A stretch of DNA of 64,000 nt from the NCBI RefSeq assembly GCF_030272615.1, contig NC_081407.1, forward strand, positions 147,187,744 to 147,251,743. The letters run 5' to 3'. The position numbers and the translations under genes were made by a program. The DNA comes from Cryptomeria japonica (lineage: Eukaryota > Streptophyta > Pinopsida > Cupressales > Cupressaceae). This document shows, piece after piece, positions 12,634 to 24,847 of this stretch. The number at the start of each line of letters is the position of its first letter. Positions within the stretch are counted from its first letter, which is position 1. The notes under the pieces were generated by a model. That model had not been told where the DNA came from, did no database searches, and worked only from the letters and a program-made list of their open reading frames with translations.

Positions 12634-14260
12634 ATGGCTAGTAAAGAAGAAGAGAGACTAAAAGAATATGTTTTGATATAACTTTGTTTGGTTATAGCTA
12701 AGGAAACGATAGGTAGAATTATCAAGCTAGATATTCTTAACTTCTGTAGCATAGCTAAGGTAGAGATAGCTAGAATTCTTAAGCTAGCTAATCTTGAGAT
12801 TCATAGCAAGACTAGGGTTAATAAGATTATGATTGGGAACATTGATGAAGTTGTAAAAGATATAGAGATAATTTTGAGGAAATTTTTGCTTGAGAACTAG
12901 TATGAAGTTGTCCCTGAGAAAACTCAAGATAATCCAGAAGCTGAGGAGACAAAAGATGATATTCTAGAAGATGCTACAGAAATTAATGTTCTGGATGTTA
13001 AATTAGTTGGGCAACCACATGGTGATACATCTATTCCAGAAGTACAAGTTGATAATCTGAGTAATGCAAGTGTTTTGGTAGAACAGTCAATGGGTGACAC
13101 TACCACAGTCAATGGGTGACACTACCTTTGTTCCGATGTGGAAATAGTTGATCAAGGAAAGGATAATGTTCCAGAAAAGGTCAAAGTTGAGCACACTATA
13201 GAATATAAGGGTGAAAAGGATGCAGGGAATGCAGATGAGGATAAGAACAAGGATGATAATCCTTTGAAGGAACTAGAAACTGAGAAGAGTGCAAAGAAGG
13301 TATAGGTTGAGGTCAAGCAGGAAACAAATCTGGCAAGAGACACTACAAAAGTTGTGAAGGGCAAACAAATTGTTGATGACTTGAAATTCATGCAAGGACT
13401 GATCAATCTTGACTCTCTATCGCCTATTTAGAAGCTTCAGTTAGCATCATTTGCGCAAGCAAAAGCTAGTGAGGATCTTTTAAAGTCTCATACAAAGGAT
13501 AGTATGTTCTTGACCCTGGCAACCGATATTTTTGAGAAGTTAATGCCCTAATTTCAAAAGGATACTTCAAACACTCCATCCAGGCAGTTAAAAAGTTTGA
13601 TCAATTATGTAGATACATATTTTGAGTCTTTTGAAAAGTCTGTTGAGGAGAAGGTCCAAAATGAATTCAATGCAAAGAGGCTCCAAAATTTGAAAAGGAT
13701 GATTGCCAATGACAGAGTCACTTTAGATGCCTGTGTGAAGAGCATGAAGGAAGCACTATCTGAGGGAGGAAAATTATACAAATCATGATTATCTTTGACC
13801 AAGTTCACTAGAGACATTGAAAAGAATTCTAAGGCACATGAGAATGATCTTGAATGCATATCTTAGTTAGTTGATCCCTTGTTAGTATCATTGAGCAGTC
13901 ATGAAAATCAGGTAATATCATTACTTGAGAAAATCAGAAGTTTGAGCCACAACTGGGAGAGAATAATTGGTAGAGTTGGAGAAATTAGGAGTCTCGTTAC
14001 TCCTAAGATGGAGATTATGTTGAGTTCTCTGAAGGATACTCAAGATGCTTTGGCTAGTGGTGATTCAAAAGATGTAAAAATAGCAAAGGCACAAGCTTAC
14101 TTGTTTAGTGGATTCATAACAATTTTGGAGAATCTATAGAAGGGCTAGGACAGTCACTTGGACACTTTGAATAATTCATATGCAGACATCTTCAAAGTTT
14201 TGTGAGCATGTAAGGACTATTTGTACATATGTAAATAGCATTTTTGTCTTGAATTTTTGG
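12634..14260 (+). pseudogene. Accessory coiled-coil ORF before a copia 3' LTR
   Basis: One reading frame runs from ATG 12634 (MASKEEERLKEYVLI) with stops mostly of TAG type and long open pieces at 12688-12897, 13597-13785 and 13879-14136. The product is rich in Glu, Lys and Asp with heptad-like stretches such as SLINYVDTYFESFEKSVEEK, so largely coiled coil. No RT, integrase or Gag motif was found. It ends shortly before a polypurine tract and LTR. Sireviruses (a copia lineage) often carry an env-like or other extra ORF in this position, so an accessory ORF is the best reading. A 22-bp duplication at 13086-13129 and a nearby one-base loss offset each other. Alternatively it is the gag-less ORF of a non-autonomous element. 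Function unknown. Confidence 0.5.
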
Positions 14261-14440
14261 TTTGTAGAACCCTACCTTTGTGATTTATGTCAAAGGTGCA
14301 GGAGTGTATAGCAATGAAAAATGTTGATCTTAGGGGGAGTTATTGATTTTTGGGAAGTCCGATAGTTAGATTCTTGTACATTATTTTGGTTTTGGTCCAA
14401 CACTTAGTAATTTTTCACTAAGTGTTGCCATCAATGCCAT

Positions 14441-14450
14441 AGGGGGAGAT
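14441..14450 (+). other. Polypurine tract
   Basis: AGGGGGAGAT directly precedes LTR start TGTTGGCAAG, the standard plus-strand primer arrangement of LTR elements. Confidence 0.8.
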
Positions 14451-14914
14451 TGTTGGCAAGAGACACTGTATTGATAATCAAATGTTTTCATTGATAATAA
14501 GTTGAGTCAAATATCCAATCCGCAGTTCAAGATTCATTCATACCAGAAGATTGATTGAGGTCCGGTGAGAAGAATAGGTCATCCAGCAGAGTGTACAGTG
14601 TTTTGGTTGGCAATTTAGTTGTGTTAAGTATTTGATGTTGCGAATCTCTTAGATGCATTGTGGACATGTAAATTGCCTTATTCTAGGTCTGTGGCCTAGT
14701 CTGGTGATAATTTTTGGGCGAGTTGGAAGATCCGATAGACAGGTTTTGGCTAGAACAGTGGTTATCAACAATAACGTGTGGAAATTCATTATGCGGATCT
14801 TGTGGATCGATTTTGGTGATTGTTTGTGTGTTTTAGGATGTTGAGACGACATGTGGAAAGTGTGTGGACATTTTGTTTTGGTCTTCATGACTGGTTTTAT
14901 TTGGATTACGCTAA
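14451..14914 (+). mobile_element. Copia 3' LTR, left half
   Basis: It starts TGTTGGCAAG after the polypurine tract. After about 464 bases the sequence changes to the inverted end of a DNA transposon. The missing half (TATA, leader, C-run hairpin, CA end) is at 35355-36013. The two parts sum to about 1.12 kb, matching the 1139-bp LTR at 4049-5187. Confidence 0.65.
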
Positions 14915-15040
14915 GGGTTAGTGCAGGATCATGGGGGGTCAAAAAGTGGCAATGTAAAAAAAAATAGCCTTTTCCAATCTGTGTTGACTTTTTGCTTGGC
15001 CTGGGTGTCAGTACACCTTGGTATGGTAAACACCTAGGCA

Positions 15041-15073
15041 AATCTGATATTCGATAATATCGGATATTTGATT
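15041..15073. repeat. GATATC-type internal palindrome, copy 1
   Basis: AATCTGATATTCGAT faces ATCGGATATTTGATT around a short centre. Similar palindromes are at 23230-23265 and 34432-34466, with shorter versions near 15339-15363 and 15436-15465. They may be transposase-binding sites, by analogy with subterminal repeats of other plant transposons. Confidence 0.6.
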
Positions 15074-15335
15074 TTTATAGGTAATTTTAAATTAAAAAAT
15101 AAATTATATATTATATAATATATAATAGTATATTATATGATATATAATAGTATATTATATGATATTTAATTATATATTATATATTATATAATATGTAATA
15201 TATAAAATATTATTATAATACATAAGATATTATATATTATATAATACGTATTATATAATATATTATTATATTATTATATAATATAATAATATATTATATA
15301 ATATGTTGTTATTTTAAAATAATTTAACTATAAAA
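15074..15335. repeat. AT-rich low-complexity (TATAATA)n region
   Basis: Almost pure A/T with TATTATATAATA words and many small palindromes, within the transposon end region. Confidence 0.8.
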
Positions 15336-15678
15336 AATTAGATATTATCAGATATATGATTTCTTTGAGACAATAAAAGAGGACTGTGACAACTCGTGGG
15401 TTATTTATTACCCATGAGCTGCACAAATTCAAGCAAATCCGATATCTGGTTGGACCCCATATCCAATTTTGTGACCCAAATTTGCAAAAAAATCTAATAA
15501 AAGGTAGGATTTTTATTGTTTTTCATCATTTTCATTCAAATTTTTGCATTTTTTTTAATGTTTATTTATATTTTCATTCAAAATATGTTTTTTCATGAAA
15601 ACTAGGTTTTTGTAAATCAAATACAAAATTGTTCAAATTTGTTAACTAAATTCAATTGTTTACATTCAATTAGGTTAA

Positions 15679-17645
15679 AAATGGGGGATAACAGTGAAAA
15701 AATTGATCAACCACAACCGCAACAACCAAACCCTCCTACACAAAACCTTCCTTTGCCAAACCCCCACTCAATTCAGAATTTAATTGCACAAAAAATGAAC
15801 CAATTGAGGGGGATTGTAGATGTCTATCTAGGATCCCTCACCTAAACCCAATGGTTGATCCCCTCACATCCATCATAAAGAGTATAGAAACCATCAGTGA
15901 GGAGCGCAATGCCGCTCTTTTGTGGTGAGATTCTATGAGGGAAAAATATGCAGATGGCTTGTCCTATAAGGAGATCAAGGATCTCTAGATATCCAAATCC
16001 GATATCGCCGCATTGTTTGTGAATCCCCACACTGGTCAACCCGTAGACCCCCCCCCCCAAAAAAAAAACAAAAAATAAAAACTTTCTATTAAATGGTGCA
16101 CAAATGATGATATTGTGAAAAACTTTTGGGATCGGTGGTTGATGGTTTTTGATAAACCACCCAACAACAATCTTGATGTCCCCTTCTACTTCATCAAAAA
16201 ATTGTATTATGAGTTTGTTTAAGGAAAACATTTGAACTACTTTGACATCCAACCTTTCCAGGGTGTGGGTTTAGGTATGCCCTAAGATAGACCTAGGGCA
16301 ATCAGAGTAGTCCAAGGCCCATATGTCCCCCCTCCTCCTATTGATCCCCCACCTTGAGTGTAGCATCTAGATATCATCTTTGAGGCGGCATCACGGACCA
16401 TATTGGTTATTCACTCTTTAAGTAGCCTTTTGGTTTCTCAGGCTAGGGTGGTAGCTCAATCTTCTTTTGATTGTAGAAATGCATCTGGTGGCACTGACAC
16501 TTTCTCCTCGGCTCCATATATTTGCATGCCCCATAGTTGTGTCATGTGTGGGCACCTCCGCTTGGGTCTAGTTAGACATGTTGTTGATCCTCCTGCGCAC
16601 ACTGCAGATTATGAGGTGCATGAGATGCACGATGCACCAAATGTAATGACGAGGTTGGAGGATACCCTGGAGAGTCCTCACATGGTAGAGGCGAGGATAC
16701 ACCTTCATCATGCGTTGATGATGTAGTGGTAAGATTTGTATTTTCACAATTTATTCTATATTTTAAATGAATATTTATAATCTAGATAATATTAAGTACT
16801 AATGTTTATTTACGTGATCTATTGAACAGTTGATGATAAAGGAGTTGACACAGATCTAGGAGGGCACCTTGACAACCATTTCATTTGGCCTAGATAGCTT
16901 TACGGTACATATATTATTACACCTAGTCATTTGTATTTTATTCTACATACATGCTCATCATTTATATTGAAATTAATTAGATTATGTAGTAACTTGCATG
17001 TATATCTTATTTTACTCTTGTAGTGCACAAGTAGCGTGAGTGTGGGGTTGTGTGATTCAGGATCTGGTAGTGCAGCTGGAGACATGGGAAAGGTAATTGA
17101 ATGTAAATATGATTGAATGAATAGTTTAAATACCTTATAATGATTATATACATCTAGACATAGATTGATAGTTTCACATACTTGTTGTGTATATGTACAA
17201 AAAATTCTTGGCTTCACATCCTTGTTGACTACACCCACTATACCTAAAGATGAAGAATAAGAAGAAGAAGAAGAGATGCCTCAAGTACATGTGTTTATTT
17301 TATTTTGTGTTTAGTAGATATAATTTGTTACTATCAGTGACAATTATATGCTAACTTGTATCAATGTCATGTTTGTGAACATATATACGTTGTGTATGAA
17401 AATATTGAAAACATACCTCCTCTACCGAATACATACATCAAGAGTCCTCCAAAGCCGAAGACAAAACATGGAGATAAGGTAAACACGAATAGTTCAATTA
17501 TAGTTCATTTTTATGTTAACTTTTCAAATGTGAGTTATATAATATAACTAATCTTAATTGTGGTTTATTTTTTCTTGTGTAGGATCCTTCATAGCCAAGT
17601 AGTGCGTTGAAGAGGATCGATTTTCATGATCCTTCTATAGCTTAG
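15679..17645 (+). pseudogene. Transposon gene 1, decayed and apparently spliced
   Basis: It starts MGDNSEKIDQPQPQQPNPP at 15679. After a shift near 15841 it continues in another frame: SIIKSIETISEERNAALLW, then SDIAALFVNPHTGQPVDPPPP, then WCTNDDIVKNFWDRWLMVFD near 16090-16150. Several splice-like junctions follow: donor 16729, exon 16830-16904, exon 17024-17092 (reads CTSSVSVGLCDSGSGSAAGD), exon about 17407-17478 and last exon 17583-17645 ending IDFHDPSIA*. The product is not recognised. It points toward the minus-strand gene at 20845-23047 inside the same inverted ends, so it is probably the element's second protein. Many stops make it nonfunctional. Confidence 0.5.
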
Positions 17646-17888
17646 GATGTTATAGTTAGTTTTGGGATGCTTGTCTAGTTGGCATGTATATTTTGTATAT
17701 GGAGATACATTCACGTATATAGACATACATTTTGTTTGAGTTGGCGTTTATGCCATATTTGTGTATGGACATACACTTGTAATCATTTGACATTTTCATA
17801 TATACAAAAGTTGATATTTGATCATATAAATTGTTTCTCATGTGTGCATGGTGTTATCATTTTAAACTTTAATCTTCAATCCAATAAT

Positions 17889-17922
17889 TAACAATGGTTA
17901 ACAATGGTTAACAATGGTTATT
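17889..17922. repeat. 11-bp tandem repeat
   Basis: Three copies of AACAATGGTTA in a row. Confidence 0.9.
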
Positions 17923-18269
17923 TAATGAATAATACAATTCATTTCATTTCATCGTAAGTGTTGTTTGTATAATCTTTAGATTATATATAATTCATTTCAA
18001 CTAAATCATAAGTGTTAAATTTGGTTGCCTTTGGCAACTTCACCAAATTTAATGACCTCCTTTCTCATCAGGCCTCCACGAGGTCAAATTCGGGAGACAA
18101 GTGTTTTGATGGATTCTCAATGTAAATAAGGTGAAATATAATCATTTTTTTATGTAATAAGGTCATCTATACCAATATTTGTTATGTGTAGTCATAGGTT
18201 ACTCATATTGGCAAAATTGCTCAAGATTGCTCAAAAGTTGTAAAAATTTGTCAATGGGGATTCATGTGT

Positions 18270-19443
18270 CGAAATGATTCATCTTGATTTTTCTAGATTC
18301 CCTATAGTCTTATCAGAGAAGCATTTTTTTAGTTGGCAAAAAAATCATTAGTCTCATTCAATCAAATGTTCTTGTGTGGCCAATTTCTTGTTCTGCTAGT
18401 CGTGATCACGAACCGTCGGTTCCAAAATGTCCATTTAGGCATTCTTACCATATGCATGCTCCTATTCCCCCCCCCCCCACTCGGTGGAACATTCAGGGTC
18501 ATACCCTACCGATGTCGTCCCTTGAGCGCCCTAAGTGCTAAAAATTGTCAAACTTTGACGACCCCTAACTCGAAATCTGTGGCACCTGCAAATGATCTGT
18601 TTGAACCTATGGGGCCATGAAAGGGGTCCCTAAAAAATCCTGTCTCATTTATTTAATATTCCCTATGGTTTTATTAGGGCAACATTTTTTCAGTTGGTGA
18701 AAAAATCGTCAGTCTCACTCAATCAAATGTTGTCGCATGGCCAATTTATCATTTTTCTAATCGTGATCACGAACCGTCAGTTCCAACATGTTTAGTTAGG
18801 CATTCTTACCCTATTCATGCTCCTATTTCCTCCGCCCCACTCGATCAAACGCTCAGGATCATACCCTACCAGTGTCATCCCTTGAGCGCCCTAAGTGCTA
18901 AAAATTGTCAAACTTTGAAGGGCCCTAACTCGGAATCTGTGGCACCTGCGAATGATCCATTTAAACCTATGGGGCCATGAGAGGGGCCCCTACAAAAGCC
19001 TATCTTGGTTTTTCAATATTCCCTATAGTTTTTATTAAGGCATCATTTTTTCAGTTGGTAAAAAAATAGTCAGTCTCATTCAATCAAATATTGTCATGTG
19101 GCCAATTTCTTGTTTTTCTCATCGTGATCACAAACTGTCGGTTCTGACATGTCCAATTAGGCATTATTTCCCTATGCATGATCCTATTTTTTTCTCTCCA
19201 CTCACTAGAATGCTCAGGGTCATACCCTACCGACATCGTCCCTTGAGCGCCCTAAGTGCTAAAAAAATGTCAAACTTTGACGGGCCCTAACTCAAAATCC
19301 ATGACACTTGTGAATAATCCATTTGAACCTACGAGGCCATGAGAGGGGTCCATACAAAGCCTATCTCTTTTTTTCAAGATTCCCCATGGTTTTATTAGGG
19401 CAACATTTTTCAGTAGATGAAAAAATCGTTAGACTCATTCAAT
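18270..19443. repeat. 360-bp tandem repeat, about 3.3 copies
   Basis: The word TTCCCTATRG recurs at about 18299, 18659 and 19019, with a diverged TTCCCCATGG near 19380, giving a period of 360. Each unit also holds CGTGATCACRAAC, TCATACCCTACC and CCCTTGAGCGCCCTAAGTGC. Copies differ by roughly 10 percent by eye. The repeat lies between the two convergent transposon genes. The frames at 18333 and 19096 are chance frames inside it. Confidence 0.9.
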
Positions 19444-20844
19444 AAAAAATTATAGATAAACAAGCATTACACTGTAGACACATAATGATCATCAATATTT
19501 CCATGTATTGTATACACATAATTACTATTACACTTGCATGTGACATCCATGAACATATATGCAAACATGATTTTTATCGTTATCAATACAACTACACCAA
19601 TGTACTCATGTACAGATACATTGTATATCATCAATATAACTAAACCAGTTTGCTCAAGGAAATCATATATCATCATACAAAAGTTACATCAATTCACATC
19701 CATATGCAAGTGCAACATCCCACTTCATCAGTATCAGACATCCTCATGTCCTAAGAGAATAGCTTACATAGAGCAATGCCTGCATATAAATGAAGATCAA
19801 AATAAGCAACCTTTTTATACAGAATGAATGTGCTACAAGAAACAAATTATAACACTTAATACAAATTATTTTGTGAAATTATAAATATATCATTTGAAAC
19901 ATTTTTAAGATGTACAATATTGTATAATTATGAAACTTACCATTTTCTCTACAATGTCTACAAGCATAACTTTGAAGAAAGACGCATGTTGATTAAAGCC
20001 CTTCTCACTGCATTTCTCACTGCATTCTCTGCATGGTTGAAGACTATGGTAGATATTGTCATTTTTGAATGTCAATACATTCACTTGACATAGTGTGTGA
20101 AAGTTTACAAAATTTAATCTCATTGACAAAGTGAGGGACTTAATGTTTACACACAAAATTTAATCTCATTAATGCACACAAAGCATACATTGTTGTGTTT
20201 GGCTGTAAATTTTGCAGTTCTTGAAAAGAAAACTTAAAAAGTACCTAAATATTGATAACCCCAAGGAATATGTACCATCACCAAGAGTAAACTATTCAAT
20301 GACAAGTGATCTAGCATGAACCTATATTTTTAAGAATTGTTAGTCTACACATAAAATGCATGCATGAACATAAAGGCTTTATGATAATCACTTCAACTAA
20401 AATGCATGATAATAAATGAAAAGGTGGGATTATATACCATAAAAATATGTCCCTTCGAATTATATCAAGTGAACCCACCATGCTGATGCAAAAATCATAA
20501 TGCGATGGTGTTGTATATCATCAAAAAGACCTGCATGAGCATAAAGGTTTTACGATAATTATATCATAAAAAATTGTCAAATAGTGTTGTCTATTATCAA
20601 AAATTGTAATTCTCATCAAATGCATGATAATAAGCCATGTTGCAAAATACGTCCCTTCGAATTATATCATGTGTACCCGCTATGGCATGCAAAAACCATG
20701 TTGGAAAAAAAAAGGTTCATCAATAGACCTGTATTTTGAACACATCCTTAATATAAACGTAACAAACTTGAACATTAAGGTTTTATGATCATTGTTTGAA
20801 ATGAAATGCATGATAAAAAAAAATAAGACACCATTAAAGACCTA
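19444..20844. other. Noncoding region downstream of the transposase gene
   Basis: AT-rich with no recognised gene. The word CCCTTCGAATTATATCA recurs at about 20451 and 20653 in otherwise similar surroundings (near ATGATAATAA), indicating an old local duplication of roughly 200 bp. Confidence 0.5.
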
Positions 20845-23047
20845 CTATTGAAGTGTGTCTGAAGGGTCATCTCTTTTCTTAGGAGTATCCAGTATTGCTT
20901 CATGATCAATAGTAGTCACTGTCCATAGCTCTTTGGTCTTCGGTTTTTCTTGATGCTTCAACAACTTGACATTTGTAGCTATAATAAGGTGTGAATACAT
21001 GAGAATGGTTTTGTGTCTCTCATAGTCTACAAATGCAAGTATGCCATTATTTCTAATAATGTATGTTCCAACCAAGTTCCCACAACAAAAAATGAACTCG
21101 TAGGATATGTGAATCCATCATCATCTATCACTAGTTGTGTTAGCTTTTGTTTTCCTTGTACACATCGTGCCAACCAATATTTTGATCTCTCTTTACTCCC
21201 TTGTGGTGCAACAACTGCAAAAACATGTCCTGGCTATACAAGATCTAATAGACGGTAATACTCAAGTGAACTTTCCATGTCATCATTTGACAAGGATATG
21301 GTTTGAGATAAAGGAGTTAGATGTTGTGGAAGTATCAACCCACCCACTTAATTCGCAGTGATCCCAATCACACCAAACACAACTCTAACAAAAAAAGCCA
21401 ATGCTCGTGTCCAAATGGTCCATGTACTTGTACCTGAGCTGAGAAATGAATGTATCTTTGAAGAATCTTTAATTGTTTGACAATCCAATATGTCTCCCAC
21501 TATGCCCTCCTCAACCAACCAAGAGAATCTAGTCACTATTGAATCAAGAGTACCTCCACGTGACAATGCTAAACTACACCAGTCAATAATTGAATGTTCA
21601 TTAGAGAAATTTGCACCTGAAATCATCAATTCCTCCTTAACTAGAGCTCTCTTGAAACATGCACTTGCTCCATCATGCTCCCCCTTCCCATGCCTTGCCT
21701 AAAAAAACACCAAATATGAGGTATACGCCTCTCTACATGCATTCTAATCAACCAATAAAACATACGGGCATTATTGAATTGACCCATACAGTTATCTGAC
21801 CATATGAGATGTCGATCGATTGCAATATCTTTCTCATGCAAGAACTCAAAAAACATCTCGAAAGAATGTTGCACATACTTGGAGGAGTGTGATCTATCAT
21901 CACAAATATAAAAATGATACTCCCTGATTATCTTCCTGTCCTCTTCTATACTATAAAGAGCATGGTCATATGTAATATGAAAAAAATAGCAATCTGGATT
22001 GAATTGTAGTACTAAGACTATACCTCATTCTGTGGTTGCAATGTATACTTCTCTGCAAAATCAACCACCGATACAATAGTGCCAATTGGGAAAGAGTTCT
22101 TACACATCTTGAACTATTGATCCAACCACTGAGACCTATGGGTGTGCCTTGCATACTTGTAGAAAATATTTTCCTTAAAATCCAAAATAAAATCAGCAAC
22201 ATTCACTTCTCTTGAGACTAATTCGCATCTAGAACCTTCACCTCCACTCTTCAAAGTATATTTCACTATTCATATATTTTTTTATCAACATAATTCTTTC
22301 CAAACTCGTGTTTGCTGCCCTCATCAAAACATGAAACAAAATTTGACAACCCACCATATTGTGAGTACTTCTCATTCAAACAATCATTTCTATAGAAATA
22401 GCAGCCATCATCTCTAGGGCATAAAAATAGATCTTGTAAGTCTCTTGATGATCTTGGAAATAGCATTGCACCACACTCTTGCAACATCTCATTAGTATGC
22501 ATCATAGAATGAATATGGAATAAAAGTTCATGGTACATTGAAAAATCCACATGGTACTTGCAACAACAAGTATTACAATATGGTAATTGAGGGTGTTACA
22601 TATTGTTCACTTGGTTGAGCAATTCCACCTTCAATGCCAAATTTTTCCACATTTCACCTCAAATGTCAAAATTTTCCACATGTTCACCTCCTATGTCAAA
22701 ATTTTCTACATTTTCACCTCCAATGTCAAAAAATTTCATATTTACACCAAAATTATGGACACCTTCATTGTCAACTCCCAAATTTTCACTTTCCATTCTC
22801 ACATCATGTTGAGCAATTTCATTATCATTTTCAACATTTTCACTTTCAAAATCTACATTTTCATTTTCAATAACATGTTCAACATTTTCAAATTCAATTT
22901 CTTCTTCACTTGAAGTAACATTCGAAATAATTAACACACCTTGTCTTCTCCTCCTATGACCTCCTCTATCTCTTTCTCTATACACTTCAATTTGGTCATT
23001 TGAAATCTTTCTTTGCATTTAGACTTCCGATGACTACTATCCCCCAT
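20845..23047 (-). pseudogene. DDE-type transposase-like gene (DFAEKY / WSDNC / HGKGEHDG)
   Basis: Read from 23047 (MGDSSHRKSK) to 20845. The N-terminus is acidic with repeats GGENVENFDI and GGEHVENFDI (22660-22720). Then DLFLCPRDDGCYFYRNDCLN (about 22390-22440), VSVVDFAEKYTLQPQNEVQ (about 22020-22070), LIWSDNCMGQFNNARMFYWL (about 21755-21815), HGKGEHDGASACFKRAL in a shifted frame (about 21650-21700), and a C-terminal block YWLARCVQGKQKL and ATNVKLLKHQ (20930-21190). The order Asp, Asp and an acidic HGKGxxDG motif matches a widespread eukaryotic family of presumed DDE transposases; which residues are catalytic is inference. Frameshifts, one beside a T run near 21705, and stops make it dead. 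The superfamily name is not certain. Confidence 0.65.
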
Positions 23048-23229
23048 TTACCTCCATAAAGATGCTCCTAAATGATTGACAATGTAAGATTTGACTTCAA
23101 GAATCTCTCAAAAGCACAAATTTGTCTCAACCTATCTGAAAAGCTGTGATTATCGACAAAAACCAGAATGTGAAGAATGTGGTCGTTGGAATCCACAAAA
23201 TGGCCCACAAGGCTCTTTTTTATTTATAG

Positions 23230-23265
23230 AAATTGGATATCTGATTATATCGGACATCCGATTTT
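23230..23265. repeat. GATATC-type internal palindrome, copy 2
   Basis: AAATTGGATATCTGAT faces TATCGGACATCCGATTTT. The left arm is identical to that of the perfect copy at 34432. Confidence 0.7.
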
Positions 23266-23374
23266 AATGCATAAATTTGGGGTCCCAAAAATAATTCCCA
23301 TTCTCGCCTTTTTTTTATTGTTGCCACATTAATGGTAGTGGCAGAACTTAGATATCCAATTTGAGTACTCATAT

Positions 23375-23417
23375 TTTAAAGAGAGAGAGAGAGATTAGGG
23401 GAGAGTGGGGGTAGGGG

Positions 23418-23454
<37 letters not shown>

Positions 23455-23666
23455 GGGGAAGAGAGAGAGATTAGGGGAGAGAGGGGGGAGGGGGTAGGGG
23501 GAGATAGAGATTAGGGGACAGAGAGATTAGGGGAGAGGGATAGAGAGAGATTATGGGGGAGAGAGAGAGATTAGGGGAGAGGGAGAGAGAGACTAAGGGA
23601 GAGGGAGAGGGAGAGAGAGAGATTAGGGGAGAGCGGGGGAGAGAGAGAGAGAGAGAGATTAGGGGA
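23375..23666. repeat. GA-rich satellite, left arm
   Basis: Units of AGAGAGATTAGGGGAGAG repeat about a dozen times. The mirror-image CT-rich tract with CTCTCCTAATCTCTC is at 24717-24847, across the palindromic array. Confidence 0.9.
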
Positions 23667-24716
23667 GAGGGGTCATATGACCCCTTAGGACCCATAACGA
23701 CCCAATATAGTGTCCTAAGGGGTCATATTGTGTCCTAAGGGGTCATTTGGTGTCTTAAGGGGTCATATTATGTCAATATGGTGTCCTAAGGGGTCATATT
23801 GTGTCCTAAGGGGTCATTTGGTGTCTTAAAGGGTCATATGACATAATATGACCCCTTATGACATAATATGACCCATAATGACATAATTTGGTGTCGTAAG
23901 GGGTCATATGTTATTATGTTGGCTTAAGGGGAGATAGGACCCAATATGACCCATAACAACATCGTATAGTGTCGTAAAGGATCATATTGTGTCCTAAGGG
24001 GCCATATAGTGTCTTAAGGGGTCATATGACACAATATGACCCCTTAGGACACAATATGACCCATAACGACACATTTTGGTGTCGTAAGGGGTCATATGGT
24101 GTCCTAAGGGGTCATACGACACAATATAACCCCTTAGGACACTATAGGACCCATAATGACACAATATGGTGTCAAAAGGGGTCATATGTTGTACTTAGGG
24201 GTCATATGGTATCCCATGACTCCTTATGACACCATATGACCCATAATGACACCATATGGTGTCATAAGGGGTAATATGACCCATAACAACACTGTATACT
24301 GTTGTAAAGGGTCATATTATGTCCTAAGGGGTCATATGGTGTCTCAAGAGGTCATATGACACAATATGACCCATAATGACATAATTTAGTGTTGTAAGGG
24401 GTCATATGGTGCTCTAAGGGGTCACAAGACACAATATGACCCCTTAGGACACCATAAGACCCATAACGACCCAATATGGTGCCATAAGGGGTCATATGTT
24501 GTCCTTAGGGATCATATGGTATCTCATGACCCCTTAGGACACCATATGACCCCTAAAGACACCATATGGTGTCCTAATGGGTCATAGTGTGTCATAAGGT
24601 GGCAAGATGAACCATTATTATAATATAAAAAGCAGTGCCAATACTATTTACAAACATTTGACACCTAGGGGGTCATATGGTGTCCTAAGGGGTCATAGGA
24701 CATAGTATGACTCCTT
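23667..24716. repeat. Palindromic fold-back array, about 20-bp units in both orientations
   Basis: About 1 kb built from GGTGTCCTAAGGGGTCATAT and its reverse complement, interspersed and imperfect. Example hairpin: arms 24011-24027 and 24034-24050 pair over 17 bases with one mismatch around loop GACACA. The frames at 23987 and 23994 on opposite strands reflect this symmetry and are not genes. The non-identical units rule out a CRISPR array. Confidence 0.9.
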
Positions 24717-24847
24717 CCCCCTCCCTCTCTCTATCTATCTCCCTTCCGCCTCCTCTCTCTCCCCCCCCCCTCTCCCTCCCTCCCTCTCTCCTAATCTCTC
24801 TCTTTCCCTTTTCTCTCTCTCTCTATCTCTCTCTCTCTCTCTCTCCT
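24717..24847. repeat. CT-rich satellite, right arm
   Basis: CT-rich tract, the complement of the GA arm at 23375-23666. The chromovirus at 24848 is inserted in it; the tract continues at 33534. Confidence 0.85.

Noticed and set aside
18333-19290. Open frames sharing VIPYRCRPLSALSAK-like text
   Set aside because: They recur because the 360-bp DNA repeat recurs, and neither has independent coding support.
22587-22913. Plus-strand His/Phe-rich frame of 108 codons
   Set aside because: It is the antisense of the acidic repeat region of the minus-strand transposase-like gene.
23667-24716. Possible CRISPR-like array
   Set aside because: The units are palindromic, in both orientations, without distinct spacers, in a plant genome; it is a satellite.
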